Of a DNA stretch of 10,223 nt, positions 1 to 7,190 are shown in pieces. The position numbers were made by a program, and so were the translations under genes. Source of the DNA: CAZZKE01 sp964655005 (GTDB taxonomy: Bacteria > Pseudomonadota > Alphaproteobacteria > Rhodospirillales > JABHCV01); NCBI GenBank assembly GCA_964655005.1, contig CAZZKE010000087.1, positions 1 to 10,223 of the forward strand, given 5' to 3'. The notes under the pieces are model-generated. The model was given only the letters and a program-made list of their open reading frames with translations. It was not told where the DNA came from and ran no database searches. The number at the start of each line of letters is the position of its first letter. The stretch's first letter is position 1.

Positions 1-434
1 TCGACCATGGCGCGGAGGAAGCCGGTCGAACTGCCGATCTTGATGCCGCGCTTGTGCAGTTCCCTGGAGCATTTGGCGGCGCCCGGAAGCAGCGTGGTAT
101 ATTTGCGCAGGACCTTAAGCTGCATCGGCACGAAATCCTTGAATATGCGATCGACGTCCTTTTGGTTCGGGTATTTGCCATGGACACCCTTCCAGCGCTC
201 GGCAATCACCGGGTCTTCGGTCATCGCCTTGATATGCAGGTCCTTGCGCAGTCCCATGGGGCCGCGGGCTTCCAGCATGGAAACTTCGACGCCCTGGTTC
301 TTGAAGGCCTCGACGAAGACCACGGCGGGGGCCAGCACGTAGGCGTCGGCGATGGTGCCGCTCCAGTCGAGCACGACGCCCTTGACCTTGCCGCGGTAAT
401 TGCGCCGGTAGATGTAGTCTGGATCGTAAGTCAT
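1..434 (-). CDS. phnX: Phosphonoacetaldehyde hydrolase (phosphonatase), partial, C-terminus beyond window
   Basis: Cytosolic HAD-superfamily enzyme that splits phosphonoacetaldehyde into acetaldehyde and phosphate, the second step of AEP breakdown. Translation of the minus strand from the ATG at 434-432 gives 144 codons before the window ends; the family is usually about 270 residues, so roughly half is visible. The nucleophile motif LDWSGT places the catalytic Asp at residue 23. PMGLRKDLHIKA at about 59-70 carries Met60 and the Schiff-base Lys64, spaced from Asp23 exactly as Asp12, Met49 and Lys53 are in the characterised Bacillus cereus enzyme. GSSTGF near residue 135 fits the second HAD motif. 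The start lies 18 bp after the phnW stop and has a good ribosome site (AGGAGA, complement of 443-448, 8 nt away). It is therefore probably co-transcribed with phnW, which makes its substrate. The later catalytic Asp of the cap/core domain cannot be seen. Confidence 0.95.
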   Translation of the reverse strand, partial: MTYDPDYIYRRNYRGKVKGVVLDWSGTIADAYVLAPAVVFVEAFKNQGVEVSMLEARGPMGLRKDLHIKAMTEDPVIAERWKGVHGKYPNQKDVDRIFKDFVPMQLKVLRKYTTLLPGAAKCSRELHKRGIKIGSSTGFLRAMV

Positions 435-442
435 AAAAATAA

Positions 443-448
443 TCTCCT
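443..448 (-). promoter_or_regulatory. Ribosome binding site of phnX
   Basis: AGGAGA on the minus strand lies 8 nt upstream of the ATG at 434, inside the 18-bp phnW-phnX gap. It supports this phnX start and independent initiation on a shared phnWX transcript. Confidence 0.7.
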
Positions 449-452
449 GGTA

Positions 453-1577
453 TTAGGCCGGGGCGCAGTTGGTCACGCCCATTTCTGATAGGGTCCGGCG
501 CACCGCATCCAGCGCGCCGTTCATTTCGGGTTCCGCCAGTTGGCCGATGCAGCCGATGCGGAAGCTGTCGGCGACGGTCAGTTTGCCGGGATAGATAATG
601 AAGCCCTTGTCCTTCAATGCGTTATAGAAAATCTGGAAATCGAATTCGGGGTCGCCGGGAAGGTGGAAGGTGACGATAATCGGCGCTTGCAGGGGCGGCG
701 GCAGCAGGGTTCGGAAACCCATTTCACGCATGCCTTCGATAAGAATTTTGCAGTTGGCGGCATAGCGGGCGTGGCGTCCCGGAAGGCCGCCTTCGGCGTC
801 ATAAAGATCGAGGGCGCGGGACAATGCGGCGATAACGTGGGTCGGTGGCGTGAAGCGCCACTGGCTGTTGGCCTCCATCGCCATCCACTGATCATAAAGG
901 TCCAGGCTCAGGGAATGGGAATTGCCCTCGCAGCCTTCCAGAACCGATTTGCGGATGATAGCGAAACCCATGCCGGGAACGCCTTCCAGGCACTTGTTGG
1001 ACGACGCCATGACGGCGTCGAAGCGAATTTTACGGGCGTCCAGTTCAATCGCGCCGAAGGCGCTCATGGCGTCGATAATCAGCGAATGGCCATGGGCGGC
1101 GCAAATCGCCGCAATTTTCTCGACCGGGTTGATGATTCCCGAGGTGGTTTCGCAGTGAACCATGATGACGTGGCTGATCTTGCCGTCGCCGGATAATATG
1201 CGCCGGACATCCTGGGGATCCGGCGGTTTGTCTTCCGGTGTTTCCAGGGTTTCGTAGGCGCGCCCCAGGTAGTCCAGTATCCTGGCCATGCGCCGACCGT
1301 AGGCGCCGTTTATCAGGATCAGCGGTTTTTGTCCGCGTGGTATCAGCGTTCCCAGCGTCGCCTCGACGGTGAATGTGCCACTGCCTTGCAGGGGCACGCA
1401 AACATGATCCACAGCCGCATTGGCGATGGCCAGGATGCGTCGGCGCATGCGGGCGTTGGTATCGATGAAACCGGCATCGCGCGAACCCCAGTCATGGAGC
1501 ATGGCCTGTTTGGTTTCGGGCGCCGTGGTCAACGGGCCGGGGGTAAGAAGGAAGGGGTCATCGGTAGGGCTGTGCAT
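453..1577 (-). CDS. phnW: 2-aminoethylphosphonate:pyruvate transaminase
   Basis: PLP-dependent class V aminotransferase of the cytosol. It moves the amino group of AEP to pyruvate, giving phosphonoacetaldehyde and L-alanine. The protein is 374 residues, close to the family norm of about 365-370. It opens with the family hallmark LLTPGPLTT (10-18). QGSGTF (64-69) fits the PLP phosphate-binding loop, and CETTSG (142-147) follows. IIDAMSAFGA (167-176) holds Asp169, which pairs with the PLP ring nitrogen. SSNKCLEGVPG (192-202) holds the Schiff-base Lys195. FRIGCIG contains Arg340, matching the substrate-binding Arg340 known in the Salmonella enzyme. The ATG at 1577 is preceded by AGGA (complement of 1587-1590). 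It lies 97 bp downstream of the kinase gene and 18 bp upstream of phnX. The 97-bp gap holds a promoter-like element shared with phnS, so phnWX may have its own start of transcription. The alternative of a serine:pyruvate/alanine:glyoxylate aminotransferase is unlikely because phnX is adjacent. Confidence 0.97.
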   Translation of the reverse strand: MHSPTDDPFLLTPGPLTTAPETKQAMLHDWGSRDAGFIDTNARMRRRILAIANAAVDHVCVPLQGSGTFTVEATLGTLIPRGQKPLILINGAYGRRMARILDYLGRAYETLETPEDKPPDPQDVRRILSGDGKISHVIMVHCETTSGIINPVEKIAAICAAHGHSLIIDAMSAFGAIELDARKIRFDAVMASSNKCLEGVPGMGFAIIRKSVLEGCEGNSHSLSLDLYDQWMAMEANSQWRFTPPTHVIAALSRALDLYDAEGGLPGRHARYAANCKILIEGMREMGFRTLLPPPLQAPIIVTFHLPGDPEFDFQIFYNALKDKGFIIYPGKLTVADSFRIGCIGQLAEPEMNGALDAVRRTLSEMGVTNCAPA

Positions 1578-1622
1578 GGCGGAAATTCCTGTCGGGAGTC
1601 GCCGCAGTATCAGTCATAAACA

Positions 1623-1642
1623 GTCAATATACCACAAAAAAA
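1623..1642 (-). promoter_or_regulatory. Promoter-like element upstream of phnW, shared with phnS
   Basis: Minus-strand TTTTTTTGTGGTATATTGAC contains a good -10 hexamer, TATATT (complement of 1626-1631), about 50 bp before the phnW ATG. It matches the phnS upstream element (8289-8308) at 18 of 20 positions. The -35 is weak: TTTGGG at a short 15-bp spacing is the best I see. No convincing terminator separates the kinase gene from it. A separate promoter for phnWX is an inference. Confidence 0.45.
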
Positions 1643-1674
1643 TTAACCCAAATTACTCCCCGTGAATCTCCCGA

Positions 1675-4131
1675 TTATACGTCGTCCAGTATTTTCCGTA
1701 TTTTTTCCAGCAGTTCCGCCCGGCGATAGGGCTTGGTTATGACCTCGACACCGGGGTCCAGCGTCCCATTGTGGACAATGGCGTTTTCGGCGTATCCGGT
1801 GGTGAAGAGAATTTTGATATTCGGTTGCAGCAACTTCGCGCGCTCCGCGATCTCGACGCCATTCATGCCGCCGGGCAGGACCACATCGGTAAACAGCATG
1901 TCGAAGGCTTCCTCGTTCAGCATGTGATGGATCGCCTCTTCACTGTTTTTCGCCTCAACGACCCGGTAACCGGCGTTATCCAGGAATCTTGCCGGAACTT
2001 TCCGAAGATCCTCATCGTCCTCGACCAGCAGGATACGCTCCGATCCGTCGGTAGAATCCGGCTTGTCGTCCAATACCTTCTCGCTGCTTTCGGCCTCTAT
2101 CGATGACGGCAGGAAAAGATTGACCGATGTGCCCCGGCCCAGTTCGCTGTAAATTGCAATGTGGCCACCGGATTGCTTGGCGAAACCGTAAACCATGCTA
2201 AGGCCAAGGCCGCTGCCTTCGCCGACTTCCTTGGTTGTAAAAAACGGCTCGAACACCTTTTTCAGCGTCTCGGGTGAGATTCCGTCGCCGGTGTCGCTAA
2301 CCGATACCTTGACATAACGGCCCGGCGAAACCTCGTCATGGTGCGCCGCATAGCTTTCATCCAGGGTTACTTCGGCCGTCTCGATCATTAATTCACCGCC
2401 GTTCGGCATGGCGTCGCGGGAGTTGATCGCCAGGTTTATCAGGGCGTTTTCGAATTGATTGACATCAAATAACGCGGCGCAATTTCCCGGACCAAGAGAT
2501 GTATGCAGCTCTATGGTTTCACCCAGCGAGCGTTGCAGCATATCTTCCAGTCCGACAATAAGGCCGTTGATCGCTACAGACTTGGGGGCCAGGGTCTGTT
2601 GTCGGGAAAAAGCCAGTAGCCGTTGGGTAAGGGCGGCGCCACGTTCGGCCGCCGCGATTATCGACTCGACGTTGTGGCGTATTTTATCGTCGTTTTTAGT
2701 GATTCCCTGCAATACCTCTGCGTTGCCGATTATCACACCCAGAAGATTGTTGAAGTCATGGGCGACGCCGCCCGTAAGCTGGCCAACCGCCTCCATCCGT
2801 TGCGACTGGCGGAGTTTTTCTTCAAGAATTTTTCGTTCGGTGATGTCGGCGCCGGTTCCCCGATATCCCTCGAACGCGCCATTCCCGTCGAATACCGGGG
2901 TGCCGGCGACAGACAGGTGAACGACACCGCCATCGGCGCGCACGCGGGAATGTTCGAAGTCCTTGAACGGGCGATGGGCTTCCAGATCGGCCATATTACG
3001 GCTTAACTGCCGCTCTTCGAAGTCAAGGCTCGATTGCGCCCTGGTCTTTCCCAGTAGGTCCCGTTGGGCGACGCCGGTGACTTCGGTAAAGCGGTCCGAG
3101 AGGAAACTGAAGCGCAGGTCCTTGTCCATTTCCCAGTACCAGTCAGAAGTAGAATTCGAAAAATCCCGGAAACGCTTCTCGCTTCGCTTCAACTCTCCGG
3201 TTCGAACGTCCACCTCTTTGCGTAACCAGACAACGATAAGCCATGCCGCGCCAAGCAAAATAAGCGTTCCGCCGAATGCCCAATAATACCATTCCGGTAT
3301 GGGTTTATTATCCGGTCCATGGAACCACTTGGCCGATAACTGGCTGAAGCGGGAAGTCGGATCGTTTTTTTGGGTCGAAATGTATTTGTCGAGCGCCGCC
3401 AAAAGCCGTTTTCCGGTTCCCTTCGGGGCGGCGAACCGCAACTCGACAGGGTTGAAATCGACGCTTGTCGCGATGGCGTCATATTTTGGTCCGTTGATGA
3501 CGTGAAAGGCCCTGGCGATTATGGCGACGTCGGCCTTTCCGGAGTCCACCAGTTCCAGCGCCTGCTCGTAGCTGGTCGCCGGAACTTTGATAAAGTCGAA
3601 TTCGAATGATTTGGATATTTTCTCCAGGGCGACCGCATGGGCGCTATTAGGTATTTCGGCGACCCGTTTGCCGGCCAGATCGCCGATGCCGTTAATCGTG
3701 GTATTTTTACTTCGATAGACAACGGCCCAATTGCTGGTTGCGGTCTGGCTGGAAAAATTATACTTTTTGGCCCGTTCCGGGGTAATTGCGATGCCGCCCA
3801 ACAGGTCAATTTTTCCGGTATCGAGAAGCTTGAGCAGTTCGGGCCAGGATTTTTCAATATAGATCAGGTTCCACTTTTCAGCCTTGGCGACGTCTCTGAT
3901 AATGTCTATTACAAAGCCCTGCGGCGGGCCGCCATTCCCGTGTATTCCGACGGGTGGGTTGTGCGAGACGCCGACCCTGACTGTTTTGCCGCCCGGAAAA
4001 TAATTTTCCCGATAATTCTTTGATTGGCCGGATGCCCCTGTGTTTGCCGCGGCGCTGGCGTCAACGGAAAGACAGGCCACGGCAATGAAAATCACCACCG
4101 AACAGATACAGCGCGACACCGAATCAATCAC
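1675..4131 (-). CDS. Membrane hybrid histidine kinase with periplasmic solute-binding sensor domain, PAS and receiver
   Basis: 818-residue one-piece sensor. A signal peptide or first membrane segment (about 8-22, AxA-like site near 26-29) precedes a periplasmic SBP_bac_3-type domain (about 50-272; GKIDLLGGIAITPERAKKYNF at 107-126 is its hallmark). A transmembrane helix (about 284-303), a PAS domain with PAC tail (about 320-435) and a HisKA dimerisation helix follow. The H-box GGVAHDFNNLLG carries the phospho-accepting His458. The ATPase domain shows N-box NLAINSRDAMP, G1 DTGDGI (613-618), F-box FEPFFTTK (627-634) and G2 GSGLGL (639-644). The C-terminal receiver (about 698-818) has Asp705/Asp706, phospho-acceptor Asp749, the TTGYA loop and Lys800. 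All catalytic residues are present. No separate DNA-binding response regulator lies in the window, so its output partner is unknown. It starts at GTG, 133 bp after the permease. Lying between transporter and catabolic genes, it probably senses AEP or a related ligand, which is inference. Confidence 0.95.
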   Translation of the reverse strand: MIDSVSRCICSVVIFIAVACLSVDASAAANTGASGQSKNYRENYFPGGKTVRVGVSHNPPVGIHGNGGPPQGFVIDIIRDVAKAEKWNLIYIEKSWPELLKLLDTGKIDLLGGIAITPERAKKYNFSSQTATSNWAVVYRSKNTTINGIGDLAGKRVAEIPNSAHAVALEKISKSFEFDFIKVPATSYEQALELVDSGKADVAIIARAFHVINGPKYDAIATSVDFNPVELRFAAPKGTGKRLLAALDKYISTQKNDPTSRFSQLSAKWFHGPDNKPIPEWYYWAFGGTLILLGAAWLIVVWLRKEVDVRTGELKRSEKRFRDFSNSTSDWYWEMDKDLRFSFLSDRFTEVTGVAQRDLLGKTRAQSSLDFEERQLSRNMADLEAHRPFKDFEHSRVRADGGVVHLSVAGTPVFDGNGAFEGYRGTGADITERKILEEKLRQSQRMEAVGQLTGGVAHDFNNLLGVIIGNAEVLQGITKNDDKIRHNVESIIAAAERGAALTQRLLAFSRQQTLAPKSVAINGLIVGLEDMLQRSLGETIELHTSLGPGNCAALFDVNQFENALINLAINSRDAMPNGGELMIETAEVTLDESYAAHHDEVSPGRYVKVSVSDTGDGISPETLKKVFEPFFTTKEVGEGSGLGLSMVYGFAKQSGGHIAIYSELGRGTSVNLFLPSSIEAESSEKVLDDKPDSTDGSERILLVEDDEDLRKVPARFLDNAGYRVVEAKNSEEAIHHMLNEEAFDMLFTDVVLPGGMNGVEIAERAKLLQPNIKILFTTGYAENAIVHNGTLDPGVEVITKPYRRAELLEKIRKILDDV

Positions 4132-4146
4132 ATGAAAGCCCCCCCC
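4131..4146 (-). promoter_or_regulatory. G8 ribosome-binding tract and ATG-TGA start-stop over the kinase GTG start
   Basis: The kinase frame begins at GTG (4131-4129). Two bases upstream is an out-of-frame ATG followed directly by TGA (read ATGTGA), a one-codon start-stop. The only Shine-Dalgarno-like sequence is a run of eight G on the minus strand (complement of 4139-4146), whose distance to either start depends on which G residues pair. The in-frame GTG is preferred because it leads directly into the signal peptide. Confidence 0.45.
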
Positions 4147-4188
4147 AAGGCCGAAAAAACAAATAGCCGATATCCTGAAAACGGCGCA

Positions 4189-4217
4189 ATAATGATCCTT
4201 GGATCGTGCGTCGTCAA
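4189..4217 (-). promoter_or_regulatory. Candidate promoter of the hybrid kinase gene
   Basis: On the minus strand TTGACG (complement of 4212-4217) and CATTAT (complement of 4189-4194) are separated by exactly 17 bp. They match the sigma-70 consensus at 5 of 6 and 4 of 6 bases. It sits in the 133-bp gap between permease stop and kinase start and would give a leader of about 50 nt. It does not resemble the shared phnS/phnW element. Confidence 0.4.
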
Positions 4218-4264
4218 TGCTTCACCAAGATATCTGCGGCGATCGTCCGCCGCGCCAGGTGGGC

Positions 4265-5971
4265 CTAACGGCTGCGCCAGCCTTGCGTTTTGCGCAACAG
4301 GCCCCGGGTCAGAATGGTATGCAGAATCTTTACTGTCGCCGAGGCCAGTACAATCATCATGCTCATGGCCGCCGCCGGGGCGATATCGCCGGCATCGTCC
4401 ATATTCAGCGCCGCCACCGAGGCCAGCTGGGTATCCGACGAATAAAGAAATATAACCGCCGACACGGTGGTCATGGCATTGACGAACAGATAGATGGAAA
4501 TATCCAGGATGGCGGGCAGGCAGACCGGTACCGAAACCCGAACGAAGGTTTTGTAAAACGGCACCTTCAGGGACGCCGATACGGCCTCGAATTCCGGGTC
4601 CATCTGCTTTAGCGCGGTTAGCGATGTCAGATGGCTGACCGTATAGAAATGGCTGATGGTGCAAATCACCAGGATCGCCATGGTCCCGTAAAGAAAATTA
4701 AACGGATTGTCGGGGTGATTGAAAAAGAAAATATAGGCCAGGCCAAGGACCATGCCCGGCACCGCCATCGGCAATATGCAAAGGAACTGGATGCCCCCCC
4801 TGACGGCGGTAAAGCCTTTGGTTTTCTCGATCATATAGGCGCCGGTGAAAATGATAATGGTGCCGAACACGGCGGTGTAGGCGGCCATGCGCAGCGAATT
4901 GCGAAAAGAATCCCAGCCGCCGCCGTCCATCACATCGAAATCATAATTGTTCAGCGAAAACGACATGTCGTATGGCCAGAATTTGATTAACGAGGCATAG
5001 GCGGCCATCCCCAGTATGGCCAGAATCAGGAACCCGACGAAGGCGCAGTAGGCGAACATCAGGCCGTCAAACATGCGCGCCGGTTTCGCCTCGTAAGGGA
5101 CGGCGCGCGCGGTCAGCAGCGACACCTGTCGGCGCTGCACGATGCGATCGACGATGAAGGCGGCAATGGCCGGGATCAACAGCACGACGCTGACCACGGC
5201 GCCCATTTCAAAATTCTGCTGGCCGATAACCTGTTTGTAAATATCGGTGGCCAGCACGTTGAACTGGCCGCCGATCACCTTGGGAATGCCAAAATCGGTG
5301 ATGACCAGGGTGAAAACCACGAACACGGCGCTGATCAGGCCGTATTTGACGCCGGGCAGGGTAACGGTAAAGAAGGTTCGGGTGCGGCTGGCCCGCAGGG
5401 ATATCGCGGCTTCATACAACCGCCCGTCGGCGGTCGCCAGCGCCGTAATAAGAATCATCAGGGCGTGGGGAAAGGTGTAAAATACCTCGCCCATGATAAT
5501 GCCGATGGGGCCGTAGATATTGCCGCCAAACAGCAGTTCCCTGACCACCCCCTGTTGGCCAAAAAAGTACACGAACGATATTGCCGGCAACAGCGATGGC
5601 GCCAGTATGGGAATTAACGCGATGGCCCGGAAAATTCCCTTGCCGGGTATGGTGCTGCGGGTCATGGCGTAGGCGAAAAGAAAGGCCATGGATATGGTGA
5701 TTGCCGTCGATACGACGGCGATGAAGAAACTGTTTTCAATGGAATAGAACAGGGCCGGCGTAGAAAAGTACTCGGCGTAATTGGCCAGCCCGATAAAATC
5801 ACCGTCGTGATTCTGGGTGCTTTTCGACAGCATGAAATAAAGCGGCAGCAACACCGTGAATATCATCCAGGCGCCAATCAGCAAAATGAACCAGCGCATG
5901 ATCCTGTCGTCGCGGCTCAACTTTGGTGCAATGGTTTCGGCCATAGCCACGGTGGCGACCGGGTTGCTCAT
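4265..5971 (-). CDS. phnU: 2-aminoethylphosphonate ABC transporter permease, two-domain (fused) type
   Basis: 568-residue inner-membrane protein forming the import channel. It contains two consecutive permease domains of the binding-protein-dependent family, each with several hydrophobic helices (about 28-275 and 303-555). Each ends in an EAA loop, the contact with the ATPase: EAAISLRASRTRTFFTVTLP at about 187-206 and EAVSASLKVPFYKTFVRVSV at about 462-481. A charged linker (about 276-302) joins the halves. One polypeptide therefore does the work of separate PhnU and PhnV subunits, as in the putative AEP permease family PhnU2 (TIGR03262) and Fe(III) FbpB-type permeases. The ATG at 5971 overlaps the phnT stop by 4 bp (ATGA), implying translational coupling with its ATPase. 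A ferric-iron permease is the alternative; the phnS and phnWX neighbours argue for phosphonate. The symbol phnU is by family and context. Confidence 0.93.
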   Translation of the reverse strand: MSNPVATVAMAETIAPKLSRDDRIMRWFILLIGAWMIFTVLLPLYFMLSKSTQNHDGDFIGLANYAEYFSTPALFYSIENSFFIAVVSTAITISMAFLFAYAMTRSTIPGKGIFRAIALIPILAPSLLPAISFVYFFGQQGVVRELLFGGNIYGPIGIIMGEVFYTFPHALMILITALATADGRLYEAAISLRASRTRTFFTVTLPGVKYGLISAVFVVFTLVITDFGIPKVIGGQFNVLATDIYKQVIGQQNFEMGAVVSVVLLIPAIAAFIVDRIVQRRQVSLLTARAVPYEAKPARMFDGLMFAYCAFVGFLILAILGMAAYASLIKFWPYDMSFSLNNYDFDVMDGGGWDSFRNSLRMAAYTAVFGTIIIFTGAYMIEKTKGFTAVRGGIQFLCILPMAVPGMVLGLAYIFFFNHPDNPFNFLYGTMAILVICTISHFYTVSHLTSLTALKQMDPEFEAVSASLKVPFYKTFVRVSVPVCLPAILDISIYLFVNAMTTVSAVIFLYSSDTQLASVAALNMDDAGDIAPAAAMSMMIVLASATVKILHTILTRGLLRKTQGWRSR

Positions 5972-7083
5972 ACCTCGACATCCCTGACGGTCTCGCCGGG
6001 AAACACGCGCAAGCGATCTTCGGGGAAGCCGACGGCGATCGACGATCCGACGGCGACTTCGATATCACGCATCAGGTTAATGGAAAAATCGGCGATGAAC
6101 TCGACCGGATTTTCGCCCATGGAGCGCAGGGAAACACGGTAGAAAGAGCCCAGAAATTCCAGATCGACGACGTTCGCCTGAACCGCGTTGGCCGAGGCAT
6201 GATCGATGGCGCGGGTGGTCACGTCTTCGGGTCGAATACAGACGGTTATATGGTCGCCTTGTCGGGCCCCGTGCATGTCCCCGGCGACGGTCAACTGCGA
6301 AGCGCCAATTGAAATTCTTCCGGAATCCGCCACGGTGGCCGGAAGGAAGTTCATGGCGCCGACGAAATCGGCGATGAAGGGGTTGGCGGGATTGCGGTAA
6401 ATTTCAAGGGGCGAGCCGATTTGTTCGATCACGCCTTCGTTCATGACGACGATGCGGTTGGCCATGGTCAGGGCTTCTTCCTGGTCATGGGTGACCATAA
6501 TTGTGGTGACGCCCAATTGCTGTTGCAGGTGTTTGACTTCGCGGCGCAGGTGCACGCGAACCTTGGCGTCGAGCGCGCTTAGCGGTTCATCAAGCAGCAA
6601 CAGGCCCGGCGATGTGGCCAGCGCCCGGGCCAGCGCCACCCGCTGCTGTTGCCCGCCCGATAATTGCGATGGATACTTATCCCCCTGGTCGGCAAGGCCG
6701 ACAAGGCCCAGTAATTCCGCCACGCGGGCCGCCGTTTTGTCCTTGCTGACCTTGCGGTTTTCCAATCCGTAAGCGACGTTGCGCTTGACGTTCAGGTTGG
6801 GAAACAGGGCGTAGGACTGAAATACGATACCGAAATCCCGTTCCGACGGCGGCAGACCGGAAATATCCTTGCCGCCCTGTTCGACCGACCCCCGGGTCTG
6901 GATATCCAGGCCGGCTATGGCCCGCAGCAGGGTCGTCTTGCCGCAGCCGGAAGGCCCCAGAAAACAGACGAATTCGCTTTCGTTTATGTCCAGGGAAACA
7001 TCCCTAAGGGCCGTGAAATCACCAAATTTCTTGGTCAGGTTCCTGATTCGCAGATATGGCTGGTCTGTATCGGCGTCAGACAC
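5968..7083 (-). CDS. phnT: 2-aminoethylphosphonate ABC transporter ATP-binding protein
   Basis: 371-residue cytoplasmic ATPase that powers AEP import through the permease encoded immediately downstream. It shows Walker A GPSGCGKTT (43-51), Q-loop FQSYALFP with Gln89, ABC signature LSGGQQQR (141-148), Walker B LLLLDEP (161-167), D-loop SALD and H-loop His199. A C-terminal TOBE-type domain (about 245-360) is typical of the spermidine/iron/phosphonate importer class. It starts at GTG (complement of 7081-7083), with GGGGGA about 7 nt upstream as ribosome site. It ends in a 4-bp overlap with the permease start. The 107-bp gap to phnS upstream carries a hairpin, suggesting lower expression of this gene than of the binding protein. 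The ATPase assignment is certain; AEP specificity comes from the neighbours. Confidence 0.95.
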   Translation of the reverse strand: MSDADTDQPYLRIRNLTKKFGDFTALRDVSLDINESEFVCFLGPSGCGKTTLLRAIAGLDIQTRGSVEQGGKDISGLPPSERDFGIVFQSYALFPNLNVKRNVAYGLENRKVSKDKTAARVAELLGLVGLADQGDKYPSQLSGGQQQRVALARALATSPGLLLLDEPLSALDAKVRVHLRREVKHLQQQLGVTTIMVTHDQEEALTMANRIVVMNEGVIEQIGSPLEIYRNPANPFIADFVGAMNFLPATVADSGRISIGASQLTVAGDMHGARQGDHITVCIRPEDVTTRAIDHASANAVQANVVDLEFLGSFYRVSLRSMGENPVEFIADFSINLMRDIEVAVGSSIAVGFPEDRLRVFPGETVRDVEV

Positions 7084-7123
7084 GGCGATTCCCCCGCTGT
7101 CGGTTTTTTATGTTTATTCAGGC

Positions 7124-7132
7124 CTTATAACA
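7124..7132 (-). promoter_or_regulatory. Extended -10-like box upstream of phnT
   Basis: Minus-strand TGTTATAAG fits an extended -10 pattern (TGnTATAAT) with one mismatch, about 40 bp before the phnT GTG and just after the intergenic hairpin. There is no clear -35. It could supply weak internal transcription of phnT onward, but a chance match is quite possible. Confidence 0.22.
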
Positions 7133-7137
7133 CAAGA

Positions 7138-7160
7138 AGGGCCGGCGAAAAACCGGCCCT
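7138..7160 (-). terminator. Intergenic hairpin after phnS (attenuator or mRNA-stabilising stem-loop)
   Basis: A perfect 8-bp GC-rich stem (AGGGCCGG paired with CCGGCCCT) encloses a 7-nt loop and starts about 30 nt after the phnS stop. Read leftward it is followed by only a U-rich, interrupted stretch (TTCTTGTGTT), so full termination is doubtful. Such hairpins between a binding-protein gene and its transporter genes commonly protect the upstream message and lower downstream expression. Confidence 0.6.
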
Positions 7161-7190
7161 CCCTGGATTACCGTCGAAGTAGTCCGCCGG

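Noticed and set aside
540..1196. Long plus-strand open frames opposite phnW and other genes
   Set aside because: They lie antisense to clearly recognised genes, have low-complexity composition and lack any recognisable domain; they are compositional shadows.
1578..1674. T7 tract between kinase and phnW as an intrinsic terminator
   Set aside because: No GC-rich stem precedes the T tract; it is better explained as part of the element shared with phnS.
4236..4253. GCGGCG/CGCCGC hairpin just after the permease stop as a terminator
   Set aside because: The stem is only 6 bp and no T tract follows on the minus strand, so I could not call it a terminator.
4794..4800. Seven-base C run within the permease gene as a phase-variation site or frameshift
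   Set aside because: The frame is intact across it and the protein is full length; a short homopolymer in GC-rich coding DNA is expected.
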